Numbered from the stretch's first letter, positions 7,994 through 16,835 are shown. The stretch: 64,000 nucleotides of DNA from an uncultured Eubacteriales bacterium (GCA_900317375.1 ONGJ01000029.1:1-64000), one strand, 5' to 3'. Made by a program: numbers and translations. The notes: generated from the letters alone by a model not told the origin.

Positions 7994-9409
7994 ATGAAAG
8001 AACTCAATTTTAACGGCGCTGTGGTTCAGACCTATCCGCTCACCGCGGCGCAGCGCGTCCACTGGTACACCGTTTCTGCCTGCCACAGGGAAGAGCTTCT
8101 GAACATTGCCACCGGTTTCTATATCGAATATGCCGACGTCGACTTCGATGCTCTGCGCGACTGCATCCGTGACGGCTACCAGAAGTTTGAGGCCATGCGC
8201 CTTCGCTTTACAAAGGACGAGGAGGGAAACCTGGTCCAGTATCTGGTCCCCACGGAGGACCGCGAGATCCGGTTTGTGGATTTCTCCTCCTGGCGCGAGG
8301 AGGACGCCCATGAGGAGATGAAGCGCTGGAGCCGCGTCCCCATCCACATGGACGGCGGCCCGATGAACGAGATCGTGATGGTCCGGCTTCCCAACCGTTA
8401 TAACGGCCTGTATATGAAGGTCCATCACATGACGATGGATTCCACTGCCATCATCGGCTTTTACAGCTATGTGCTCAACCTCTACTGCCACCGGAAGTTT
8501 GAGAATATCGACCCGCCCAAGCCGCCGAAGAGCTATCTTCAGCAGCTGAAGCTGGACCTGGCCTACGAGCAGAACAGCCCTGCCATGGAGCTGGACAGGA
8601 AGTTCTGGATGGAAAAGCTCGAGCAGCCGGAGCCGATTTATACGCCCTTCAGCCCGCGCAACCGCCTTCTGGAGCTCCGTGAGCAGATGGGCAACCCCAA
8701 TCTGCGCGCCTGCTATCCCACCGGGGACATCGAGGCCGACATCGTGGTTTATGATCTGGAGGACGAACCCTCCAAAGCCCTGGCTGCATTCAGCCGCGAG
8801 CATCGCGTTCCCGTGGCCTCCATCCTGTTGCTGGGGCTGCGTACGGTCTTCTCCAAGTTTGCCGGCGGTGAAAAAGACGTGAGCCTGAAGAACGCTGTGG
8901 CCCGCCGCGGCACCCTGCTGGAGAGCCAGTCGGGCGGCACGCGCATCCACTTCTGGCCGCTGCGTACCATCATCGAACCGGAGACCAGCTTCCTGGATGC
9001 CCTGAAGATTGTACAGGCCGCGGAGAACGACCTCCTGCGTCATGCCAATTACGACCCGATCCGCTATATGGGCGAGGTTGGCGCGCACTACGGGATTCCC
9101 CAGGGGACGAGCTACGACAGCACGACCCTGACCTATCAGCCTGTTTCGGCCGCTGCGCTGAAGGGCCGCCAGATCCCCGACATGAATTTCAAGAGCATGT
9201 GGTACTCCAACGGCGTTGCCATGCAGCATATCTATATCACCGTCATGCACCGCCCCACGGACAACGGGTTCAGCTTCCACTTTGAGTATCAGAAGAACGT
9301 TGTCTCCCAGGATGAGATTCAGAAGCTCTATTACTACCTCTGCCGCACGATTTTCCGCGGTATCGAGGACCCGAACAGAACCATCGGGGAAATCCTCGAC
9401 TGGATATAA
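7994..9409 (+). CDS. Stand-alone condensation-domain acyltransferase
   Basis: A 471-residue protein of the CoA/carrier-protein-dependent acyltransferase superfamily (NRPS condensation domain, PapA, WS/DGAT-like). The catalytic HHxxxD motif is present as H144-H-M-T-M-D149. The DFGWG structural motif of modular NRPS condensation domains is not seen, pointing to a free-standing enzyme. Such proteins join an acyl or aminoacyl group held on a carrier protein to an amine or alcohol. The carrier and the activating ligase are encoded immediately downstream. The acceptor is unknown. RBS AAGGGAAG lies just upstream. Confidence 0.85.
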   Translation: MKELNFNGAVVQTYPLTAAQRVHWYTVSACHREELLNIATGFYIEYADVDFDALRDCIRDGYQKFEAMRLRFTKDEEGNLVQYLVPTEDREIRFVDFSSWREEDAHEEMKRWSRVPIHMDGGPMNEIVMVRLPNRYNGLYMKVHHMTMDSTAIIGFYSYVLNLYCHRKFENIDPPKPPKSYLQQLKLDLAYEQNSPAMELDRKFWMEKLEQPEPIYTPFSPRNRLLELREQMGNPNLRACYPTGDIEADIVVYDLEDEPSKALAAFSREHRVPVASILLLGLRTVFSKFAGGEKDVSLKNAVARRGTLLESQSGGTRIHFWPLRTIIEPETSFLDALKIVQAAENDLLRHANYDPIRYMGEVGAHYGIPQGTSYDSTTLTYQPVSAAALKGRQIPDMNFKSMWYSNGVAMQHIYITVMHRPTDNGFSFHFEYQKNVVSQDEIQKLYYYLCRTIFRGIEDPNRTIGEILDWI

Positions 9410-9426
9410 ACAAAGGAGGAAATACC

Positions 9427-9654
9427 ATGCTGGAAAAAATCAGAGAAATCATGACCCGCTATGTCGATCTGGAGCCCGAGGAAATCCGGGAGGATTCCAG
9501 ACTGGTGGAGGATCTCGCGCTGACCTCCTTCGCCATTATGAGCATGATGGGCGACTTTGAAGAGGAGTTCGGCATCACCGTGGACACGTCCGAGCTGACC
9601 GACGTCCATACCGTGGGTGATATTGCCGCCTACATCCGCAGCAAGCAGGCATAA
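9427..9654 (+). CDS. Acyl/peptidyl carrier protein
   Basis: A 75-residue four-helix carrier protein. The candidate 4'-phosphopantetheine serine is Ser34 in ALTSFAIMSM; here the usual Asp-Ser-Leu is Thr-Ser-Phe, a variation seen in some discrete carrier proteins. Helix III ends with VHTVGDIAAYI, typical of the family. It begins 17 bp after the condensation-domain gene with AAAGGAGG before the ATG. It probably receives the substrate activated by the downstream ligase and presents it to the condensation enzyme. It is unlikely to be the fatty-acid AcpP, which has the motif DSLD and lies in fab clusters. Confidence 0.9.
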   Translation: MLEKIREIMTRYVDLEPEEIREDSRLVEDLALTSFAIMSMMGDFEEEFGITVDTSELTDVHTVGDIAAYIRSKQA

Positions 9655-9664
9655 GGGGCGGCTC

Positions 9665-11200
9665 ATGGAAACGGCCCAACTGCATACGCTTCAGGATCTG
9701 GCGGTTCTCTCTGCCGAAGAGCGGCCCGACAAGGTCTGGCTGCGGGAGAAGGCGGGGAAGGAAATTGCGGAAAAGACCTTCGCCGACTTTCTCGAAGACA
9801 GCCGAAGGGTGGCCTCCTTTCTGCGCCGTCAGGGGGATGCTGCGGTCCATGCCGGTCTTGTCGGCACAGCGGGCATTGCCTATATCACCTGCCTGTTCGG
9901 CACGGTCATCGACGGCAATGTGGCGGTCCCCATCGATCCCCAGCTCAGCCCGGACGAAATTGCGGACAACCTGAACCGGGCGGACGTGACGGTGCTCTTC
10001 TTCGATGCCCGTTTCCGTCCGCTGCTGGAAACCCTTCGCCGCTCCTGCCCGCAGATCGCGGCCTTTGTCTGCCTTTCCCCGACAGAGGATGAGCTTTCTC
10101 TGCAGACGATTCTTGCGCAGGAGTCTCCCGCTGAGCTCAGACCCGTGGAGGCACAGAGCTGCGCCTGCATTCTCTACACCTCCGGTACGACGGGCAAAAG
10201 CAAGGGCGTGATGCTGTCGCATGCAAACCTTGTTGACAACGCCTGCTGCTGCGATAACGAGGGCAGCGACAGCGATGTGCTGCTCTCCGTCCTGCCGATC
10301 CACCATGCTTACTGTCTCACCTGTGATGTGCTGCTTTCCATGCGTTACGGCGCCACGCTGTGCATCAACGATTCACCCATGCGCCTCATGCAGAACATCA
10401 AGCTTTTCAGGCCGACGATGCTGCTGCTGGTTCCCCTGATCGCGGAGACCATCTACCGCCGGATCATGGCGGAGAAGAAAAAGAATCCGCTGATTCCTCT
10501 GCGCCTTGCGGGGCGTGCGGTATTCGGAAAGGACCTCCGGGTTATCTTCTGCGGCGGGGCCTATCTGTCTCCGGAGCTGCAGAAGGCTTACGCGAAGATG
10601 GGCATCCCCCTGCTGCAGGGCTACGGCATGACGGAGTGTTCCCCGCGCATCACCTCTTCCAGCGAGGCCGATCCGAGCACCGGCGAGGATGTAGGCCGTG
10701 TGGTCAAAAACTGCCAGGTGAAGATCGAGGACGGTGAAATTCTGACGAAAAGCCCTTCCGTGATGCTGGGCTATTATCACAACGATGAGGCTACCCGTGA
10801 GATGTTCACCGACGACGGCTGGCTGAAAACCGGCGATCTCGGCTATGTGAAGGACCAGCGCATCTACATCACCGGCCGGAGAAAAAATCTCATCATCCTC
10901 GCCAATGGCGAAAACGTTTCCCCGGAAGAGCTGGAAAACCGCTTTGCGGGCTGCGACTGGCTGGCCGAGGTTCTGGTCTATTCCGAGGATGACCAGATTA
11001 CGGCCGAGGTTTACCCCTTCCCTGAATATGCCTCCCGGGCGGAGGAGCTTTTCCGCAAAAAGGTGGATGAGATTAACCGCGCGGTGCCGCCGGCCAGGCG
11101 GATTGTACGTCTGCGTCTGCGCGATACCGAATTTGAAAAAACCACATCCCGCAAGGTAAAGCGGGCGCAGAGCGGGGAAAAGGGCCGGCTTCTGAACTGA
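9665..11200 (+). CDS. AMP-forming acyl/aminoacyl-ACP ligase
   Basis: A 511-residue ANL-superfamily adenylating enzyme. Motifs in order: P-loop LYTSGTTGKSKGVMLSH, GYGMTECSPR, TGDLGYV, the hinge GRRKNLIILANGENVSPEE and the C-terminal catalytic lysine region TTSRKVKR. The overall style is closer to long-chain acyl-CoA/acyl-ACP synthetases than to amino-acid adenylation domains, but substrate choice cannot be read reliably. It starts 10 bp after the carrier-protein stop. The ATG at 9665 is preferred; an earlier in-frame codon would overlap the carrier gene. By position it most likely loads the adjacent carrier protein, much as DltA loads DltC. Confidence 0.88.
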   Translation: METAQLHTLQDLAVLSAEERPDKVWLREKAGKEIAEKTFADFLEDSRRVASFLRRQGDAAVHAGLVGTAGIAYITCLFGTVIDGNVAVPIDPQLSPDEIADNLNRADVTVLFFDARFRPLLETLRRSCPQIAAFVCLSPTEDELSLQTILAQESPAELRPVEAQSCACILYTSGTTGKSKGVMLSHANLVDNACCCDNEGSDSDVLLSVLPIHHAYCLTCDVLLSMRYGATLCINDSPMRLMQNIKLFRPTMLLLVPLIAETIYRRIMAEKKKNPLIPLRLAGRAVFGKDLRVIFCGGAYLSPELQKAYAKMGIPLLQGYGMTECSPRITSSSEADPSTGEDVGRVVKNCQVKIEDGEILTKSPSVMLGYYHNDEATREMFTDDGWLKTGDLGYVKDQRIYITGRRKNLIILANGENVSPEELENRFAGCDWLAEVLVYSEDDQITAEVYPFPEYASRAEELFRKKVDEINRAVPPARRIVRLRLRDTEFEKTTSRKVKRAQSGEKGRLLN

Positions 11201-11255
11201 CCGGTCTGTTTCAGACCCGTGAAAAACAAACGTACTTGAAGGAGAGAAAACGGAT

Positions 11256-12929
11256 ATGGCTTGGTATGATGAAGCTGTTTTTTACCATATTTACCCCCTG
11301 GGGCTTACCGGGGCGCCCAGACAGAATGACTACGGCGAGCCGGTGCATCGGCTGAATACCCTGCTGCCGTGGATCGGACATGTGAAAAAGCTGGGCTTCA
11401 CGGCGATTTATATCGGCCCGCTTTTTCAGTCTGTGGGGCACGGCTACGAGACTACCGATTATTGCCTTCTGGACAGCCGCCTCGGCACCAACGAGGACCT
11501 GACGGCCTTTGTCGCGGCCTGCCATGAGGTGGGGCTGAAGGTCATCTTTGACGGGGTTTTCAACCATACCGGGCGCGACTTCTTTGCCTTTAAGGACCTT
11601 CTGGCCCGGCGAGAGAACTCCCCCTACTGCGACTGGTACTGCAATGTGAACTTCTGGGGCAACAACGAGTATAACGACGGCTTCTCATACGCCAACTGGG
11701 GCGGCTATAACCTGCTGGTGAAGCTCAACCAGCAAAATCCCGACGTCCGCGACTACATCTGTGACGTGATCCGCTTCTGGGTTTCCGAGTTCGACGTGGA
11801 CGGCATCCGCCTGGACGCTGCCGATGTGCTGGACTTCGAGTTTATGAAGGCTCTGCGCCGCACTGCGGATGAGGTCAAACCGGATTTCTGGCTCATGGGC
11901 GAGGTCATCCACGGCGACTATTCCCGCTGGGCAAACGAGAATACCCTTCACAGCGTGACCAACTACACCCTCCACAAGGCGCTTTACAGCGGGCACAACG
12001 ACCATAACTATTTTGAGATCGCCCACACCGTCCAGCGCACCAACGGCATGGTGCCGGCAAGAATCAAGCTCTACAATTTTGTGGACAACCACGATGTTGA
12101 GCGCATCCACACCAAGCTCATGAACAAGGAACACATCCTGCCGGTGCACATCCTGCTCTACACCCTTCCCGGGATTCCTTCGGTATATTACGGCAGCGAG
12201 TTCGGCATCGACGGCCGCAAGGAGCACGGCTCCGACGATTCCCTGCGCCCGTATATCGACCTGGACGATCACCTGGAGGATGACAGGGACAATCCCTGTA
12301 CCCGGCTCATCGCCGACCTGGGGCGGATTCACCGCGAGTGGAAACAGGATCTGGTCCATGGTGATTTCCGTCAGCTGTGCCTGACAAACCAGCAGTATGC
12401 CTATGCCAGAGGAAGGCTCATCGTGGCCGTGAACAACTCGGACGGCGAGGCCTGGATCAATACCGAGGCATCTGCCCCCGCCTATGTCGGCCTGCTCAGC
12501 GGCCGGAGGATCGAGAGCGGCGGCGGAAGGCTGAATGTCTGTCTGCCCGGCTGCGGCGGCGATATCTTTGCTCCCGATGACGGCAGTGCAGAGGCCGTCG
12601 TCCCCGAAGCGCCGAAAGCCGCCTGTGCAGCCCCGAAGCCGGAAAAGAACGAGCCGCCGAAGCCCCCGCGGAAAGAGACGGTCCGGGAGAAAAAACCGGC
12701 CCCGTCCGGGCATGCTGAAGCCCGTCCGAAGCCGAACGAAGCGGAACCCGAACCCGAGAGGGCTGAGATTCCCGATATTCCCTATGATCTTATGACGGTC
12801 GAACAGCTTCAGGCCGTGATCCTGGCCAAAATGGCAAAGAACGGGCCTGTTACCGAGCAGATGCGCCGCGACGTGATTGAGAATGTCTGGCACAACTCCC
12901 TGGTCAACTGGGCTAACAGCTTCCGCTGA
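11256..12929 (+). CDS. GH13 alpha-amylase-family glycosidase with C-terminal extension
   Basis: A 557-residue cytoplasmic GH13 enzyme. The four conserved regions are FDGVFNHT, DGIRLDAADVLD (nucleophile Asp), LMGEVIHGDY (acid/base Glu) and FVDNHDVERI. There is no signal peptide and no long N-terminal domain, so it resembles small maltodextrin- or trehalose-type glycosidases. After the beta-sandwich (to about residue 440) comes a Pro/Lys/Glu-rich linker of about 65 residues and a terminal helical segment of about 50 residues (MTVEQLQAVILAKMAKNG). That tail is not part of GH13 and might bind a partner. RBS GAAGGAGAG; 55 bp after the ligase, last gene of the operon. Its stop overlaps the convergent gene by 17 bp. 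Confidence 0.88.
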   Translation: MAWYDEAVFYHIYPLGLTGAPRQNDYGEPVHRLNTLLPWIGHVKKLGFTAIYIGPLFQSVGHGYETTDYCLLDSRLGTNEDLTAFVAACHEVGLKVIFDGVFNHTGRDFFAFKDLLARRENSPYCDWYCNVNFWGNNEYNDGFSYANWGGYNLLVKLNQQNPDVRDYICDVIRFWVSEFDVDGIRLDAADVLDFEFMKALRRTADEVKPDFWLMGEVIHGDYSRWANENTLHSVTNYTLHKALYSGHNDHNYFEIAHTVQRTNGMVPARIKLYNFVDNHDVERIHTKLMNKEHILPVHILLYTLPGIPSVYYGSEFGIDGRKEHGSDDSLRPYIDLDDHLEDDRDNPCTRLIADLGRIHREWKQDLVHGDFRQLCLTNQQYAYARGRLIVAVNNSDGEAWINTEASAPAYVGLLSGRRIESGGGRLNVCLPGCGGDIFAPDDGSAEAVVPEAPKAACAAPKPEKNEPPKPPRKETVREKKPAPSGHAEARPKPNEAEPEPERAEIPDIPYDLMTVEQLQAVILAKMAKNGPVTEQMRRDVIENVWHNSLVNWANSFR

Positions 12930-13659
12930 GGTCCTCCGCGTCCGTGTAATCCTGCTGCTCCGGGCCGGGTGCGGGGGATCCGTCTGAGACCCGCGTGCCT
13001 TTGATCTTGTATCGATAAAGGAGCAGTGCAAATGCGATCAGAGTCAGCTCGGCGGCGATGGCGCCGAGAAATACCGGCGAACGGAAATCGGCGGCGCTGC
13101 TTCCCATGAGAGTATAGGGGATCATTCTCGGTATGAGGCCGAGCACCGAGCCCAGCAGATACGGCAGAAACCGGCATTTCCGTGCACCCATGTACATGCC
13201 GACCAGGTTGTAGGGCAGCCCGACACAGCGCAGGAGCAGCGCAAGGAGAAAGACGTTGTCACCGCTTTTCTTCTCAACCTCCTGAAACTTCGGGTATTTT
13301 GCCTCGATGCGTTTCAGGATCGGACTGCCCAGACTCTTCCCGACGAAGTACGGGACCGTGGATATGATCACAATCCCGACCAGGTTGACAAACAGGGCAG
13401 CCGGAAGGGGAAAAAGGATCCCGTCGATTGCGTACAGCAGTCCGGAATAGATTACAAAATCAACGCTTTTCAGCAGAAAGAGGCCCCACATGGCAAACGC
13501 GGCCAGGACCTTGTTCTCCGGCTGATACCGCAGCAGTTCCTGCACGCTGAGATGTCCGTTTGCCCGGACAAACAGCGCAATGGCGCATCCCCACAGAATC
13601 ACGAGGCAGATGCCCCAGAACCAGCGCAATCGATTTTCGCGTTTTTGTTCTGCTTCCAT
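12913..13659 (-). CDS. TVP38/TMEM64 (DedA-like) membrane protein
   Basis: A 248-residue integral membrane protein with about six hydrophobic segments. The SNARE-associated/VTT signature is present: GKSLGSPILKRIEAKYPKF, then LRCVGLPYNLVGMYMGARK and LGSVLGLIPRMIPYTLMG. These proteins are lipid scramblase/transporter-like, but the substrate here is unknown. The ATG at 13659 follows GGAAGGAGAGGGC; a longer in-frame start 30 bp upstream lacks this spacing. Its 3' end overlaps the GH13 gene by 17 bp, tail to tail. Confidence 0.85.
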   Translation of the reverse strand: MEAEQKRENRLRWFWGICLVILWGCAIALFVRANGHLSVQELLRYQPENKVLAAFAMWGLFLLKSVDFVIYSGLLYAIDGILFPLPAALFVNLVGIVIISTVPYFVGKSLGSPILKRIEAKYPKFQEVEKKSGDNVFLLALLLRCVGLPYNLVGMYMGARKCRFLPYLLGSVLGLIPRMIPYTLMGSSAADFRSPVFLGAIAAELTLIAFALLLYRYKIKGTRVSDGSPAPGPEQQDYTDAEDLSGSC

Positions 13660-13698
13660 GCCCTCTCCTTCCTCCCGCCGCCGGGACAAACGAGCTGT

Positions 13699-13720
13699 AT
13701 TATAAACCCGGCCGGCCGGG
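13699..13720 (-). promoter_or_regulatory. Promoter with a perfect palindrome in its spacer
   Basis: On the minus strand a TATAAT -10 (plus-strand 13699-13704) is preceded by a perfect 14-bp palindrome, CCCGGCCGGCCGGG (13707-13720), lying where the -10/-35 spacer should be; the -35 match is poor. It sits between the TVP38-like gene and the divergent Cas4-like gene and could be a regulator site for either. Confidence 0.4.
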
Positions 13721-13766
13721 AAAGAATGAATAAACTATGAACGCACAGAAAGGGGAGAGATCCTCG

Positions 13767-14429
13767 ATGGCAATCACAAAGACGGATTTCATGCGGGGCA
13801 TGCAGTGCCCGAAAATGCTGTGGCTGGACAAGCACAGGCCGGATCTGAAGGTCATCCCTCCCGAGATTCAGGCAAAGCTGGACGCGGGCAATGACTTCGG
13901 CGACCTTGCCATGGGCATGTTCGGGCCCTTTGAGGAAATGACCGTTTACCGGCCGGGCACCCATGTCCCGGACAAAAAGGCGATGATTGCCAATACCCTG
14001 GACGCCATCGGGCGCGGGGTCAAAGTAATCTGCGAGGCGGCATTCAGCAATTACAACAACTACTGTGCCGTGGATATCCTGCGCAGAACCGAAACCGGCT
14101 ATGACATGTATGAGGTCAAAAACGCCCCGGAGCTGCAGGAACAGTTCGTCCGGGACGCCGGCTTTCAGTATTACATTCTGAAGCGCTGTAAGCTGCCGGT
14201 GGGGAAAATCTTCATCGTTCTTCACGGACAGGACGGTGACAGTCCTTTCCTTCCGGTCGACGTGACGGACCGGGCGAAGAAGTATTACAGCTGGATCAAC
14301 GATCATATCTGGGATCTGAACCGCATGCAGAAAGAGCCGGCAGAGCCGGATATCACGCCGGGCGACCAGTGCAGCGAACCGTATGCCTGCTGGTACTGCG
14401 GATACTGCCGGGGAGCGGAAGAGGGCTGA
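13767..14429 (+). CDS. Cas4/DUF2779-like PD-(D/E)XK nuclease domain protein
   Basis: A 220-residue protein resembling the N-terminal domain of DUF2779 proteins and Cas4/AddB-type nucleases. It opens with TKTDFMRGMQCPKMLWL (Cys14), has a PD-(D/E)XK core with Asp103 (AVDIL) and Glu116-x-Lys118 (YEVKN), and ends with Cys202, Cys208, Cys211 and Cys214 (CSEPYACWYCGYC). One N-terminal plus three C-terminal cysteines is the iron-sulfur arrangement of Cas4. DUF2779 proteins are usually much longer, with a second nuclease domain missing here. The ATG at 13767 follows GGGGAG; an upstream ATG at 13737 is in frame but without a good site. No CRISPR array is nearby. Confidence 0.75.
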   Translation: MAITKTDFMRGMQCPKMLWLDKHRPDLKVIPPEIQAKLDAGNDFGDLAMGMFGPFEEMTVYRPGTHVPDKKAMIANTLDAIGRGVKVICEAAFSNYNNYCAVDILRRTETGYDMYEVKNAPELQEQFVRDAGFQYYILKRCKLPVGKIFIVLHGQDGDSPFLPVDVTDRAKKYYSWINDHIWDLNRMQKEPAEPDITPGDQCSEPYACWYCGYCRGAEEG

Positions 14430-14460
14430 ACGGCTGCCGAAAAATGCATCCCTGTATGCA

Positions 14461-14490
14461 AAAAGCTGAAGGAGTTCCTTCAGCTTTTTT
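14461..14490 (+). terminator. Intrinsic terminator
   Basis: A perfect 13-bp stem (AAAAGCTGAAGGA with TCCTTCAGCTTTT) around a 2-base loop, ending in TTTTTT. It lies 32 bp after the Cas4-like gene and is A/T-flanked enough to act on the convergent minus-strand gene too. Confidence 0.9.
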
Positions 14491-14510
14491 GTATGCCATT
14501 CAGGCGGAAA

Positions 14511-15596
14511 TCAGGTCTCGGGGCGTTTGCCGAGAACCTCCTCTTCAAACACCGACCGGTCCCAGACACCGTAGGCGACCCATTTGCGGACAGAGTCGGG
14601 CATATAGTCGGCAGAGTAGTCCGGATACAGGCGAACAAGATCTTCTTTCTGAATATCGCTGCAGGATTTTCCGTCTTTGAAGTAGCCGTTTTTAACGACG
14701 AGCGAATATACGATAAAGGAATAGAGATATTTCTCCATATACGGGATATGATTCTGGTCGAGATGGACATAGACGCGGAAAAACTGTTTCAGGGCAAAGA
14801 TCAGGCTGCGGATGTTATGGGATTTGGTCAAACCCTCAGCACCGGCAGGCGGCTCCCCGGCGAAAGCCTCGAGAATCCTCTGCTCGTTTTCAAGAAGAAA
14901 AGCGGTATACGGCTCCGACTGCCAGGTTCGTTCGGTGAGGACCGCATGGACGATTTCGGCATACTCGGGATCATAGAGCACCGTATGGGCAATTACCTTT
15001 TCCTTTAAAACCTGGAAAGTCAGGTCGTCTTTATGCGCAGCGGTGAGCAGGTAATCTTCGTTGGCGATAATGATGCTGTTGAAATCCTGGTTCTCGCAGT
15101 AATCATTGATGCAGCCGAGAATTTCCAGACTGTCGAGGCGGGAACGCTCCAGATCATCAAAAACCAGAACGACTCTCTTCCTCACGCCGGAGGCAAGATC
15201 ATCGGCCTCCGGGCTGATGGGGATCAGGTCAATGGGGTCGACGGCCACCATCGCCGAGGCGACACCGCCGGCGACGGGATTCACAGCCCGCAGAGCATTC
15301 CCGACGGCGGCGAAAAAGCCGCTGTCCTTCTTCAGCTTTTCGCGCTGCTGCTTCAGTTTGCCCAGAAAGGGCGTGCAGACATAAAGCCACTGTCTGTGGA
15401 CCGCTTCGTTCAGCGCATCAATGCTGTTGATGCCGAAGAGGGAAACGCGGACGATCATATGGCTGTTGCTGAGCGCCTTCGCGAGGGTGGTTTCAACCAG
15501 ATAGGTTTTTCCGCAGCCCCATTCGCCGGTCAGAAGGACGGCGCCCATGGGATCCTCTTCGCTGCAGTAATAGATCAGTTCGTGGAGTGTACTCAT
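14511..15596 (-). CDS. KAP-like P-loop NTPase
   Basis: A 361-residue ATPase. Walker A is GEWGCGKT (residues 24-31) and Walker B is RVVLVFDDLERS, with the DDLER form typical of KAP and related STAND-like NTPases; a sensor region IIIANEDYLL follows. A hydrophobic Ala/Gly/Val patch near residues 110-140 (AVNPVAGGVASAMVAV) may touch membrane, as KAP proteins often have inserted membrane segments. RBS AAGGAGA is 8 bp before the ATG. It is a single gene, convergent with the Cas4-like nuclease. KAP ATPases occur in phage-defence loci, but no effector is fused here, so function is unassigned. Confidence 0.75.
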   Translation of the reverse strand: MSTLHELIYYCSEEDPMGAVLLTGEWGCGKTYLVETTLAKALSNSHMIVRVSLFGINSIDALNEAVHRQWLYVCTPFLGKLKQQREKLKKDSGFFAAVGNALRAVNPVAGGVASAMVAVDPIDLIPISPEADDLASGVRKRVVLVFDDLERSRLDSLEILGCINDYCENQDFNSIIIANEDYLLTAAHKDDLTFQVLKEKVIAHTVLYDPEYAEIVHAVLTERTWQSEPYTAFLLENEQRILEAFAGEPPAGAEGLTKSHNIRSLIFALKQFFRVYVHLDQNHIPYMEKYLYSFIVYSLVVKNGYFKDGKSCSDIQKEDLVRLYPDYSADYMPDSVRKWVAYGVWDRSVFEEEVLGKRPET

Positions 15597-15760
15597 GGCA
15601 AAATCTCCTTGGAAAAGCTGTCTTCTTTTTTATATGATTTTATTTTAACATGAGAAGGGGAGCCTGACAAGACACAAAACGAGACCGCACTGCTGCAGGC
15701 AGACTGTGGCATACATGGCATATCGGGCACCGGCATACCTGCCGGACCGTCCATCTGTGT

Positions 15761-16798
15761 TTATGCGCGCGGCGGGGGCGCCGTTGTCCCCTGGTCGAAG
15801 ATCCGGACCGGGAGAACGATGTTTCGCGGGGGAAGCATCGGATCCTCGATCCGCTCCAGCAGCAGCCGGACACTGATCTCGGCGATATTTTCGTCCGCCG
15901 CATAGATGCTGGTCAGGAAGGGTCTGGACGGATCTTCCGCGTGGAGGTTGTCGAAGCTGATGATCGAGACGTCCTGCGGAATCGAGAGCCCGTGATCCCG
16001 CAGGGCGTTCATCACCGGGTAGGCGACCTCGTCACGGAAGGAAACGATCGCCGTGTAGTCACGCGGCAGGATAAAAGAGGCCAGGGTGTTGTGCGCCAGC
16101 GCGTCCTCAACATCAGCGCCGGGCACAACGCGCACACAGTCATCCGGAAGTCCGCTGTCCCGAAGGGCACGGCGGAAGCCGCTCAGGCGGTCGATCTGCG
16201 AGCTGCTGAGTTCCATGCCGGAGAGAAAGAGGAAGCGTCTGTGCCCGAGCGCAGCCAGGTGCTGCCCCGCGAGATAGCCCCCCTGTTCGTCGTCACACCG
16301 GACCGTATCCGCGTCCACCTCATTGACGCGTCTGTCCAGCAGGACAAAGGGCACGCCGCTGTCCGTCATGTACTCAATATAATGCCGCTGTCCGAAATTC
16401 GGGAAATACAGGATCCCGTCAACCGAGAGGGATATCGCCGTGTGAATGAGCTCTCCCGCAAGCGTTTCTTCCAGATGCATGCAGAGGATCATCAGGTTGT
16501 AATTCTGATCACGCAGGTCCCGGTCCATGCGGTTAAGGAGGTCACAGAAGTGCTGATTGTGAAGGTCGTTGACGATGACTGCGATCATCCTGCTGCGGCC
16601 GGAGCGCAGCGAAGACGCCATAGTGTTGGGAATATAGTCCATGCTGCGCGCCGTCTCCTGGATCAGACTGCGTGTCGCCTTTGACAGCCGCTTATCCCCC
16701 CGCAGCGCGCGGGATACCGTGTTCACGGAATACCCGCAGGCATTCGCAATATCCTTCAGTGTGGTACGAACCCGTTTCATTTGTTCCATCCCTGTCAT
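15761..16798 (-). CDS. LacI-family transcriptional regulator
   Basis: A 345-residue repressor. The N-terminal helix-turn-helix reads TLKDIANACGYSVNTVSRALRGDKRLS, followed by the hinge helix and a periplasmic-binding-protein-like sensor domain. It is divergent from the arabinoside uptake operon, and LacI-type palindromes lie between the two, so it very likely controls that operon in response to an arabinose-containing sugar. Three in-frame starts exist (16798, 16789, 16780); the first is used here, but 16780, which puts the helix-turn-helix closest to the N-terminus, is equally plausible. Confidence 0.92.
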   Translation of the reverse strand: MTGMEQMKRVRTTLKDIANACGYSVNTVSRALRGDKRLSKATRSLIQETARSMDYIPNTMASSLRSGRSRMIAVIVNDLHNQHFCDLLNRMDRDLRDQNYNLMILCMHLEETLAGELIHTAISLSVDGILYFPNFGQRHYIEYMTDSGVPFVLLDRRVNEVDADTVRCDDEQGGYLAGQHLAALGHRRFLFLSGMELSSSQIDRLSGFRRALRDSGLPDDCVRVVPGADVEDALAHNTLASFILPRDYTAIVSFRDEVAYPVMNALRDHGLSIPQDVSIISFDNLHAEDPSRPFLTSIYAADENIAEISVRLLLERIEDPMLPPRNIVLPVRIFDQGTTAPPPRA

Positions 16799-16835
16799 GC
16801 GTTCCGATTTTTGTCCCTTGCTGCCGCATGCGCCT

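Noticed and set aside
13767..14429. CRISPR adaptation gene cas4
   Set aside because: No array, cas1 or cas2 in the window; the start TKTDFMRGMQCPK fits the DUF2779 family better.
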